A stretch of 64,000 nt of DNA, taken from Draconibacterium aestuarii. GTDB taxonomy: Bacteria; Bacteroidota; Bacteroidia; Bacteroidales; Prolixibacteraceae. Where the stretch lies: the NCBI GenBank assembly GCA_026671195.1, contig JAPOHD010000008.1, forward strand, positions 1-64,000. Direction: 5' to 3'. Under the pieces are notes generated by a model. The model was given only the letters and a program-made list of their open reading frames with translations, was not told where the DNA came from and made no database searches. Positions 46,264 to 53,758 of the stretch are shown here, piece by piece (position 1 is the first letter of the stretch; each line of letters starts with the position of its first letter). Position numbers and translations under genes: made by a program.

Positions 46264-46278
46264 ACCTGCAAGTCAGGT
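46264..46278. promoter_or_regulatory. Inverted repeat ACCTG-N5-CAGGT
   Basis: Perfect 5-bp arms in the HxlR-cupin intergenic region. Further ACCTG words lie close on both sides (near 46231 and 46284). Confidence 0.4.
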
Positions 46279-46315
46279 AACGAACCTGTTTGCACAGCTA
46301 GAAATTAGTGTTGAA

Positions 46316-46332
46316 ATTTGAGGTATTCAAAT
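46316..46332. promoter_or_regulatory. Inverted repeat just before the cupin gene
   Basis: ATTTGA-GGTAT-TCAAAT, perfect 6-bp arms, 20 bp upstream of the cupin start at 46352. It could be an HxlR operator overlapping the promoter. Confidence 0.4.
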
Positions 46333-46351
46333 AGTAAAAAAGAATAAAGTA

Positions 46352-46786
46352 ATGAAAAATCTATTAGTAAAAAATGTAAACACTTTAGCAGGTGAGAAAA
46401 TCGACAGAGATGGAAATCAATTCACCGTAAAAACGATTATCACTGATGAAGAGACTTCAAAATGCAGAGCTAATTTTGTGGAAGTAGAACCAGGGAATTA
46501 TGCTTACGGATATCATTATCACGAAGCCAATGAAGAGGTTTTTTATATCATTAGCGGAAGTGGTATTGTTCGAACAATTGAGGGGGAACTACCCTTAAAA
46601 ACAGGCGATGTAATTGGATTTCCAACGGGAGAGAAAGGCGCACATGTAATGATGAATAAATCAGAAAACGAGAAACTGGTGTACATCGATTTTGGTACAA
46701 CTGTTCTTCCTGATGTAGTTCATCTTCCTGATTTTAACAAAATAATGGTCATCAGCAAAGAAGTAAACGGCGTTTACGACAAGTAA
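46352..46786 (+). CDS. Cytoplasmic cupin-domain protein
   Basis: A 144-aa single-domain cupin without a signal peptide. Metal ligands are in YHYHEANEE (about 54-62) and the late KGAHVMM histidine, as in cupin_2 proteins. It is divergent from the HxlR gene and followed by its own terminator, so it is likely the main HxlR target. The reaction, if any, is unknown. Confidence 0.87.
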   Translation: MKNLLVKNVNTLAGEKIDRDGNQFTVKTIITDEETSKCRANFVEVEPGNYAYGYHYHEANEEVFYIISGSGIVRTIEGELPLKTGDVIGFPTGEKGAHVMMNKSENEKLVYIDFGTTVLPDVVHLPDFNKIMVISKEVNGVYDK

Positions 46787-46797
46787 AATAATTTAAG

Positions 46798-46847
46798 AAC
46801 AGGGACTTTGTTGTCATGTTGCTGATTTAAGAGTTCCTGTTTTTTTT
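46798..46847 (+). terminator. Terminator after the cupin gene
   Basis: AACAGGGAC (46798-46806) pairs with GTTCCTGTT (46833-46841, one G-T pair), followed by a run of eight T. Confidence 0.75.
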
Positions 46848-46863
46848 GAACAAAGTGAATGTT

Positions 46864-47370
46864 ATGACAAAGAAAGGAATGATTCTAATATTGGCAATCG
46901 CAGTAATTTTTGGTGCTTGTATCACTCAAGATGAAAGAGATAACAATCTTGCTCAAAATGATATGGAAGCCATAAAACAGGTGCTCGAAGATTACAAAAC
47001 TTCCATCAACCAGGCAGACACAACACTGGCAGCCTTTTTCTGGCAGACGACTCCAGAGGTAAGTTTTATACATCCCAAAGGACACGAAAAAGGCTGGGAG
47101 GAAATCAAATCTGGTATTTATGAAATGTTTGGGAGTCGGTTCTCCAAGCGCGATTTAAAAAGTTATAATGAATCTGTTCAGATTTACGGAGATATGGCAG
47201 TTATTGAGTTTTACTGGATTTTTGATGCTATTTTTAGTGGAGAGAATCCGGAATTGATGCAAAGCAAAGGTCGGGAAACACAGGTAATGAAGAAAATTGG
47301 GGAAGAATGGCAAATTGTCCATGTACATTATTCGGGCATGCCAAAAACAGGAGAAAGAGAAGGATTTTAA
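46864..47370 (+). CDS. SnoaL/NTF2-like lipoprotein
   Basis: An exported protein of about 168 aa with an NTF2-like fold: VLEDYKTSINQADTTLAAFFW, a SFIHPKGHEKGWEEI motif and late strands (MKKIGEEWQIVHVHYS). The lipobox is FGAC. The frame is open back to a TTG at 46846, but that lies in the upstream terminator tail, so the ATG at 46864 is preferred. It belongs to the same fold as two exported proteins further right in this region. Confidence 0.82.
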   Translation: MTKKGMILILAIAVIFGACITQDERDNNLAQNDMEAIKQVLEDYKTSINQADTTLAAFFWQTTPEVSFIHPKGHEKGWEEIKSGIYEMFGSRFSKRDLKSYNESVQIYGDMAVIEFYWIFDAIFSGENPELMQSKGRETQVMKKIGEEWQIVHVHYSGMPKTGEREGF

Positions 47371-47494
47371 GGACTCCACAATAATACTTTGCGTTGAATA
47401 TAAACTTTAATGGGTTGAATAAATCAAATACTCAAAGTTTCAGTTAATAAAATCATTTAGGTAGATAAACAGCTCTAAATATTAACCAACACTA

Positions 47495-47989
47495 TTATTT
47501 ATTATCCGAAATCTTATAATATTCTTCCTCCATAACTGGTCTTATCCAGACTGCACCACCATCATCGGTGTTTAAGCTAACGGCAATGTGCGCAAATTCA
47601 CTGTCGGGTGTTGCACCATGCCAGTGTACCACATTTCGTGGTATTTCAACCACATCACCTTTTTTTAATAATCGGGCTGGCTGTCCTAAGGCCTGGTAAT
47701 ATCCTTTGCCTTCGGTAATAAAAAGAACCTGACCGCCCGGATGTGAGTGCCAGTTTGTTCTTGCTTTGGGTTCGAAGGTTACATTGCCAAAACGCGCATG
47801 TAATGTACTATCGTTAGCACCCATCATTTGCAACCACACTGTTCCTGCAAAATTTGGGCTGTCAATTTTTTCTCCTTTTGGAAAAACTGATTCGCTTTTA
47901 CTCATCGCTCTGTCTGTACTTTTCTCAGTAGTACAACTTGCAATTACTATTACAAGAAATAGAAGACTGATTTTTACACTGTATTTCAT
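47495..47989 (-). CDS. Exported cupin lipoprotein (GtHNL-like)
   Basis: A 164-aa lipoprotein (IASC, Cys19). The cupin motif is NWHSHPGGQ with His81, His83 and Gln87, and VHWHGA near 122-126 supplies the third His. This three-His-one-Gln pattern is that of the Mn-dependent cupin hydroxynitrile lyases of the Granulicella type and of cupins often fused to or near carboxymuconolactone-decarboxylase proteins. It is the last gene of a long minus-strand operon, 18 bp after a CMD gene. It has a paralog at 56118-56627 that shares FPKGEKI, NF-GT-WL and WHGA. The substrate is unknown. Confidence 0.87.
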   Translation of the reverse strand: MKYSVKISLLFLVIVIASCTTEKSTDRAMSKSESVFPKGEKIDSPNFAGTVWLQMMGANDSTLHARFGNVTFEPKARTNWHSHPGGQVLFITEGKGYYQALGQPARLLKKGDVVEIPRNVVHWHGATPDSEFAHIAVSLNTDDGGAVWIRPVMEEEYYKISDNK

Positions 47990-48007
47990 GATTGAATAAA
48001 TTAATGT

Positions 48008-48748
48008 TTATTGTTCCTGTCTGCTTTCAAGTATTTGATTTAAAACTGCCTGAGCTGCTTTGGATTCTTTTTTACCCACTTTCGATTGAAGTATACCTAC
48101 AAATTCATTCAACTGTTCCGGTGTGTACCCTACATTCAAACAAATGGATAAGTGACTGCGCAACATGGGTTCTGCTCCTCCAATTGCACTGATCACCGAA
48201 ACTGTTACCAGTTCGCGTTCTGCAAAGCTTAAAACATCACGATCAAAAATATCGGCAAACAAATGTTCTTTCAGAAAAACCTCTATTACTGGTGCAAAAG
48301 CAGCATAACCGCTTTGTGTTTCGCCTAATGGCCTCCCGATAAGTGTTTCCAGATTTGCTTTTCCTCTGTCATATTTACTTCGGTTGTCATTCAAGGGTGA
48401 TGCTTCAACTCCTGCTTCATCTTTCATTCCCTTTGCTTCCCTTTCGTCCACCACTTCCATAAAAGTTTGTAATCCACGTATGCTACGCGGAAAACCACAG
48501 TAGGCATAAAGGTGGACCATAATCTCTTTAATCTCATTAACCGTTAGACCTGCTTCCAAACCTTCGCTAATTGCGGGTTTTAATTGTTGTAATTCGCCTT
48601 TAGCTGTTAAGGCAGCAATGGGAATTATGCTTTGTTGCTTTGCCGATAAAGTCATAGTCAATTCTTCATTGTTCTGTGCAAATAAGCTTCCATAAAAGCA
48701 GGTTACACCCATTAGTACCATCAATATCCGTAAACCTATTTTCTTCAT
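48008..48748 (-). CDS. Exported carboxymuconolactone decarboxylase-like protein
   Basis: A 246-aa protein with a signal peptide (1-25) and two CMD/AhpD-type helical domains. The first holds EIKEIMVHLYAYCGFPRS and the second RELVTVSVISAIGGAEPML with HLSICLNVGYTPEQL. The family includes gamma-carboxymuconolactone decarboxylase and AhpD peroxidases, which are cytoplasmic, so export is unusual. The AhpD CxxC pair is absent, which argues against a peroxidase. It lies 11 bp after the esterase gene and 18 bp before the cupin gene. Confidence 0.87.
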   Translation of the reverse strand: MKKIGLRILMVLMGVTCFYGSLFAQNNEELTMTLSAKQQSIIPIAALTAKGELQQLKPAISEGLEAGLTVNEIKEIMVHLYAYCGFPRSIRGLQTFMEVVDEREAKGMKDEAGVEASPLNDNRSKYDRGKANLETLIGRPLGETQSGYAAFAPVIEVFLKEHLFADIFDRDVLSFAERELVTVSVISAIGGAEPMLRSHLSICLNVGYTPEQLNEFVGILQSKVGKKESKAAQAVLNQILESRQEQ

Positions 48749-48759
48749 GTCTTATATTT

Positions 48760-50384
48760 TTAAATACCACCCCGATTTTGAATTTTATCTCTACTCTTCA
48801 TTGCCTTTTCAATTACATTCAGTCGCGCTTTTGTGGGATCAGTTTCGCCAACAGCTTTACCATCACGCTGAAATTCAAGGATCTGATTCGTTTTGGGATT
48901 ATTTAATGGCCATTTCGGCAATCCCTTACCGTTTGGGTCACCTGTCTTTGCAAAATTAATCCAGTAGGCATTCATCATCCTGGTAACCTCTTTGTCCTCT
49001 GCTGACGGAGTAGGTGGTGGCCCGAAACCTCCTCCCTGCTCCAAAATATTGAACGCAAAAGAAATATCGGTTCCATGCCCGGGACCACAGGGCGCTCTTT
49101 CTGCCATGTAAGAAGGCACATAATCAAACAGGAAAACGTAGGCTGGTTCATCAATAGCGGTAAAGGCTCTTGCTGAGAACCGGGCAGGCTCAGCCCATAC
49201 CCAGTCGGTATTAAACCTTGCCTGTACTTCCGCGAATTCTTTATTGCCATCCGGATCATAGGCTGCTTTTGCTTCATCTTTCAGTTCACCGAACACTGAG
49301 AAAAGTTCTTCTTTTGTAGTGCTTGAATTAACGAATCCTCCGCCAATTTCTGCACTGTTGTTTCCGATCATTAGCAGCACCTTTGCTTGCCTACCAGCCT
49401 TATAAGCCTTTTCAGCTGTTTCCACCACAAATTTACCGTCCAGAATCGGGCCCGGATAAATACGCGGTCCTCCCTGTCCATCTGTTTCTCCACCTCCAAC
49501 AATATCTACAACAGGAAGGGCACGAAGTTTAGCCAGTGCGGCTGCATCAGTTCCTTCAATACCATGCATTTTGGCAAAATTTATCCCAATCGTTTCAGCT
49601 GAAACCGGGTAAAGCGCATCAGCATTTTCTTTATTGATTGGTCTGCCGGTGAGAACTCCATCGCGTCCACCACTGAATGACCGATTGCCTTTTGGAAAAG
49701 GCCATGAGCAGTTGGTATAGTTAGCAATGAGTGAACAGAAACACCGCCGGCAGAGAAACCGAAAATGGTCACATTATTCGGATCGCCACCAATAGTAGCA
49801 ATATTCTCCTGTACCCAACGCAATGCAGCAATCTGGTCCATAAATGCATAACTGCCCTTGGGCTCTTCCGGATGCTCCTCGCTCAATGCAGGGAAAGCAA
49901 AATGACCAAGACGTCCAAGACGATAATTCATTGAGACAAGGATAACTCCCTGGTTGGCAAATCCAACTCCGGATGTGTTTCCGCTACCTCCAGTAAAACC
50001 ACCGCCATGAATCCAAACCATGACCGGCAGCTTTACTCCCTCTTTGGCAGTGGCAGGTGTCCACACATTAAGGTAGAGGCAATCTTCCGATGAGCCTTGC
50101 TGGATGGTTCCCGACGCAGCACCCCAACCTACCGCTGCACAAGTGGGGCCAAACTCACTCGCATCGCGCACTCCCTCCCAGGGTTGTACAGGTTGTGGCG
50201 GGCGCCAGCGAAATTCACCCACCGGTGGAGCAGCAAAAGGAATTCCCTTAAAAATAGTGACATCGCCTTCTGTTACTCCTCTAATAATTCCTGATGTTAT
50301 TTTTACTTCCGGCCCTGAAGCCTTTTGTGCTTTTACCGAGAATGCGATAAAAAGGACTATCAATCCAGATATTACTATTTTCAT
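48760..50384 (-). pseudogene. Exported type B carboxylesterase, frameshifted
   Basis: One carboxylesterase gene split by a single-base loss. The upstream part (50384-49581) has a signal peptide, the oxyanion region WIHGGGFTGGS and the nucleophile elbow FGFSAGG. The downstream part continues in another frame and holds the GPGHGTD His. Near 49673 the coding strand reads TCAGTGGTGGACGC where TCAGGTGGTGGACGC would encode the expected HSGGGRDG and restore one frame of about 540 residues through to MHGIEGTD. The intact remainder on both sides suggests a recent mutation or a sequencing error. Confidence 0.85.
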
Positions 50385-50435
50385 TATAATTTTCGTTTTA
50401 GTTGTAAATTTATGTTCGATCTGTCGGTTTTACTG

Positions 50436-50909
50436 TCAATGATCTCCGGGAGTCAGTAATCGGGTAAACGAAAGTGCCCCTAACATCCACTTGTCGTCTT
50501 GTTTTATATACACTTCGGTAACCTCAAATGGATTGGTTACTTTATTTCCGCCAACCTCTGCCAGCAGATCAATTCGGTTTAAGAGAATAGCTGTATTGTC
50601 TATAATGTTTACCGATACATCATGAATGTCAGCCTTTTTGTACCAAATATCACCACTTTTAATGATGCCAAGTTCCTGTTCGGTTCCCCAGTGTCCGCCC
50701 ATGTGCACAAATTCAGCTTTTGGGTGAAACAGTTTACTCAGTTCATCGACATTTTTATCCGACATCCATTGCCACTTGTCTTTCGATAGCTTAACTATTT
50801 CCTGTTCCTTATCTGTAAAGCTTTGAGGTGTTCGGTTTGCACCTGGTTGGCTGTATGTAAATTGTGTACTCATAATAATCAGGAATAAACCAATAATTAT
50901 TGTTTTCAT
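50436..50909 (-). CDS. Exported SnoaL/NTF2-like protein 1
   Basis: A 157-aa protein with a signal peptide (about 1-20) and an NTF2-like fold: KDKWQWMSDKNVDELSKLF, FVHMGGHWG and a late EVYIKQDDKWMLGALSF. It is clearly paralogous to the next gene (50953-51405). Such domains act as small ester- or lactone-related isomerases and hydrolases or as binding proteins. No catalytic His-Asp set can be assigned with confidence. Confidence 0.85.
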   Translation of the reverse strand: MKTIIIGLFLIIMSTQFTYSQPGANRTPQSFTDKEQEIVKLSKDKWQWMSDKNVDELSKLFHPKAEFVHMGGHWGTEQELGIIKSGDIWYKKADIHDVSVNIIDNTAILLNRIDLLAEVGGNKVTNPFEVTEVYIKQDDKWMLGALSFTRLLTPGDH

Positions 50910-50952
50910 CTCTTTAGTTTTTAATTGTTTACTGCGCGTAATTTCCGTTTGA

Positions 50953-51405
50953 TTAATGTTCTATTGTATGTGTATCGCGCACGCTGCTAAATGTCAGGTT
51001 CAGCAATTTCCAGTTGCTTTCGTGCTTTTGATAGACTTCTGTAACCGTAAACTCAGTCGACACATCATTCCCGCGAACATGTGCAATAAGAGTAATCCGA
51101 TTCCAAAGAATGGCAGTGTCGTCAAATGTTTTTACCACCACATCGTGTACATCTGCCTGCTTGTACCAGATGCTTCCGCTTTTAATAATTTCAAGTTCCC
51201 GTGTCTTTCCCCACGTACCACTCATGTGGATAAATCTTGAATCGTTATGGAAAAGTTCAGCAAGCTTGTCCACGTTTTTGTCGGCCATCCATTGCCACTT
51301 ATCTTTTGATAGCTGAATGATTTCCTGTTCTGTTGCAGTATTTTGCGCAAAAGCCCATTGCGCACAAAGTAGAATTACAAATAGTCCGATAACTTTTGTT
51401 TTCAT
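50953..51405 (-). CDS. Exported SnoaL/NTF2-like protein 2
   Basis: A 150-aa paralog of 50436-50909. It shares QLSKDKWQWMADKNVDKLAELF, FIHMSGTWG, IIKSGSIWYKQADVHDV and EVYQKHESNWKL in the same order, with a signal peptide (1-20). The 43-bp gap and the strong similarity indicate a tandem duplication. Confidence 0.85.
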   Translation of the reverse strand: MKTKVIGLFVILLCAQWAFAQNTATEQEIIQLSKDKWQWMADKNVDKLAELFHNDSRFIHMSGTWGKTRELEIIKSGSIWYKQADVHDVVVKTFDDTAILWNRITLIAHVRGNDVSTEFTVTEVYQKHESNWKLLNLTFSSVRDTHTIEH

Positions 51406-51434
51406 ATGCTATACTTTTACTGATTAATAGTTTT

Positions 51435-52499
51435 TTACATATTTTTTCCAAAGAATTCATTAAGCTTGTTCATCGCCTGCTCTACATATTCAGGAACATA
51501 ATAAGTTTGAATATGTGTAGCACCAGGTATCAGAAATAATTCTTTATCGTTTGTTCCGGTGGCAAGGTGAAAAGCCCGGTCTGTCATGTAATAAGTATCG
51601 GCTTTACTACCTGACATCATCAGCAAAGGTTGATTGATTAAATCCATATTAGTTGCAGCATCAAATTCCATCAAATCGAGCAAACTGCTCATCGTGTATC
51701 GAAATGTAGAATTGGGATGGGCATGTGTTCTGTGGTAATAATAATGTCCTTCACGATAGAGGTCGAACGGCATTTGGTCTGCCATTTCATCAGTAATTTC
51801 GGTATCGGCAGCATAGCGTATTTCACCTCCGCCTGCTTCTAAAGCACGGGCTTCTGTCGCTTCAATTAACCGGTCTTGAATCGTTTTGAGGCCGGAGTTC
51901 ATAAATCCGTTACGCCTTACTTCGCCCGAATTAAACATACTAAGTGTGGCAACGGCTTTAAAACGTTTGTCGGTCTGGGCTGCTTTTAAAGTATAGCCGC
52001 CACCGCCACAAACGCCCAGTACACCCAGTTGCTTATTGTTTACACCTGCATATTGGGTGATAAAATCTGCCATTCCGCGAATGTCATTAATCCGGTTGGC
52101 AGGCTTATCCAAATTACGGGGTTCGCCGCCACTGGCTCCCTGGTACGATGCATCGGCAGCAATGGCAATGTAACCCGATTCTGCCAAACGTTGTGCATAT
52201 AATCCGGCCACCTGTTCTTTTACACCGCCGTTAGGCTGCGCAACAACAACAGCCGGATAACTTTTTGAAGGATCATAATTCGCTGGTGTATAAACGTTGG
52301 CAGCGATATTGATGCCATCCAGTTTATAATTTACAGGATGAATATTTAATTCGCCTTTTACATTTTCAGTAAGAGCATTGCTATAAACCAGTCCAAATGG
52401 ATTCTTTACCGTGTTTTGACCAAAAGACAATCCACAGGTTGTTACAAGCATAACCATTATTATTCTTTTAATCATTTTCTGTTTAATAGTCTGAATCAT
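51435..52499 (-). CDS. Exported dienelactone-hydrolase-like alpha/beta hydrolase
   Basis: About 354 aa from the ATG at 52499. The open frame to 52538 overlaps the previous gene and adds only polar residues. After a signal peptide come the hydrolase core YPAVVVAQPNGG and the elbow GVCGGGG, with Cys in the nucleophile position as in dienelactone hydrolases, then the late GATHIQTY with His. Dienelactone hydrolase follows lactone-forming steps in aromatic catabolism, which fits the CMD-like protein in this operon, but no substrate is proven. Confidence 0.85.
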   Translation of the reverse strand: MIQTIKQKMIKRIIMVMLVTTCGLSFGQNTVKNPFGLVYSNALTENVKGELNIHPVNYKLDGINIAANVYTPANYDPSKSYPAVVVAQPNGGVKEQVAGLYAQRLAESGYIAIAADASYQGASGGEPRNLDKPANRINDIRGMADFITQYAGVNNKQLGVLGVCGGGGYTLKAAQTDKRFKAVATLSMFNSGEVRRNGFMNSGLKTIQDRLIEATEARALEAGGGEIRYAADTEITDEMADQMPFDLYREGHYYYHRTHAHPNSTFRYTMSSLLDLMEFDAATNMDLINQPLLMMSGSKADTYYMTDRAFHLATGTNDKELFLIPGATHIQTYYVPEYVEQAMNKLNEFFGKNM

Positions 52500-52515
52500 A
52501 GTTCCCTTTTTAGTT

Positions 52516-53643
52516 TTATTTATCAAGTCCTTTCTCAATTAGCCAGTCTTCCATAAGATCAGCTATTTCCACATTGTTTAAATCTGAAAACGGGAAGTGC
52601 GTATTCCCTTTTATACCTATCTCGGGCAGATGAATAACTGTTACATCACCTCCGTGTTCATTTACAGCATCTCTCCAAATTTTTGCCATTTCAAGCCTTG
52701 CTCGCCAGCCATCGGTTCCCGGATTTGGATCGGGTGTTTCCGGAATAAAATCACCATAATAAATGATAATTGGAATCTTGGTGAGCTTCATAAAATCGTT
52801 CATAGAAACACTTGAGGGCACCAGTGGACCGGCTGAATTTTCAATCGGATCAGGCACTTCTCCTTCAGGAAATACAAACCCGCTACCGGGTTCATAAGAG
52901 ACAACCGCTTTAATATTCTGATTTTTAATGGCTGTCAACCAGCCCATCCCGCCCGAGTGAGAATGAGAAACAAGAATCCCATCGCCGATTTTATCAAAAA
53001 GTGCGGAAACTGCATCTACATTTACACTGATATCGATTGGGCCAACATTGGGAACCATTTGTCGGAAATACTGGTTAAGCGCTTCAGGATCTTTCGAGAA
53101 TTGCACGCCCGGGAAAAAGTCAGGCCATTCACCAACTCTGAATGTGTTAAACCAGAATGCTTCATCGGGCGTGGGGGTAATCGTGCCTTCTGCCATACTT
53201 CGGGCAGCATTTCCCCGGCGAGGCTGATCTAATAAATACACACTATATTTTTTGCGTAAAAACAGGTTCTGAAATCCTTCTCTACCATCCGGTGTAGTTT
53301 CAAAGGTTTTTGAGAACTGACCAATGCCGTGCCACATTACTAATGGATATTTATGTGTTTCAGCCGGAATCTGATAAAACACATAGGCATGATCTCCATG
53401 AAAAGTTTGTCCTTCAGGGCCGCGCGTTATGGTATTAAAAGTTCCCGGATTCTCTTTAACGGTTCCACCCACCGCAAAACTTCCCTGACCTTTAATCAGT
53501 ATCAGGTTCTCATTATTAGTTGTAACACATGATGACAGACTCACAATCAAAAACACTAAAAGTATCTGCAATAGATTTACTTGTTTTCCAATAGATAGTG
53601 CGGTGCTGATAAAATGTACAAGTTTGCGATGTTGAGTTTCCAT
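52516..53643 (-). CDS. Alpha/beta hydrolase lipoprotein
   Basis: A 375-aa protein with an N-terminal extension of about 20 residues, then a lipoprotein signal with Cys39 (SLSSC). The hydrolase core includes YPLVMWHGIGQ, YLLDQPRRG and the elbow VSHSHSGG with Ser as nucleophile, and late KGNTHFPF with a His. It is the first gene of the downstream part of the operon, and a 33-bp direct-repeat operator with a -7 element lies just upstream. Confidence 0.85.
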   Translation of the reverse strand: METQHRKLVHFISTALSIGKQVNLLQILLVFLIVSLSSCVTTNNENLILIKGQGSFAVGGTVKENPGTFNTITRGPEGQTFHGDHAYVFYQIPAETHKYPLVMWHGIGQFSKTFETTPDGREGFQNLFLRKKYSVYLLDQPRRGNAARSMAEGTITPTPDEAFWFNTFRVGEWPDFFPGVQFSKDPEALNQYFRQMVPNVGPIDISVNVDAVSALFDKIGDGILVSHSHSGGMGWLTAIKNQNIKAVVSYEPGSGFVFPEGEVPDPIENSAGPLVPSSVSMNDFMKLTKIPIIIYYGDFIPETPDPNPGTDGWRARLEMAKIWRDAVNEHGGDVTVIHLPEIGIKGNTHFPFSDLNNVEIADLMEDWLIEKGLDK

Positions 53644-53671
53644 TTTCTTATTAGTTATAATTTTTATAATT

Positions 53672-53679
53672 CAAAGGTA
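53672..53679 (-). promoter_or_regulatory. Predicted -7 element of the hydrolase-cupin operon
   Basis: TACCTTTG on the minus strand, 28 bp before the start at 53643. No -33 TTTG is seen at normal distance, which fits an activator-dependent promoter. The 33-bp element begins exactly 31 nt upstream. Confidence 0.6.
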
Positions 53680-53710
53680 AGTTACTGTTATTAAACTGTT
53701 TTTATACTAA

Positions 53711-53743
53711 TTACGGAATTGAGTACCATAATTACTGATTAAC
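53711..53743. promoter_or_regulatory. 33-bp direct-repeat operator, copy 2
   Basis: Half-sites TTACGGAA (53711) and TTACTGAT (53732) are 21 bp apart. It matches the 33-bp element at 56699-56731 at 25 of 33 positions, including a central ACCA. Two half-sites in direct orientation two helical turns apart are typical for AraC-family proteins. Confidence 0.65.
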
Positions 53744-53758
53744 AGTTATAATGCTTTT

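Noticed and set aside
46846-46863. TTG start for the NTF2-like lipoprotein
   Set aside because: The TTG lies in the T tail of the upstream terminator; the ATG at 46864 gives a normal lipoprotein signal.
49581-50384. Two separate esterase genes
   Set aside because: The two frames form one continuous carboxylesterase once a missing base near 49673 is restored.
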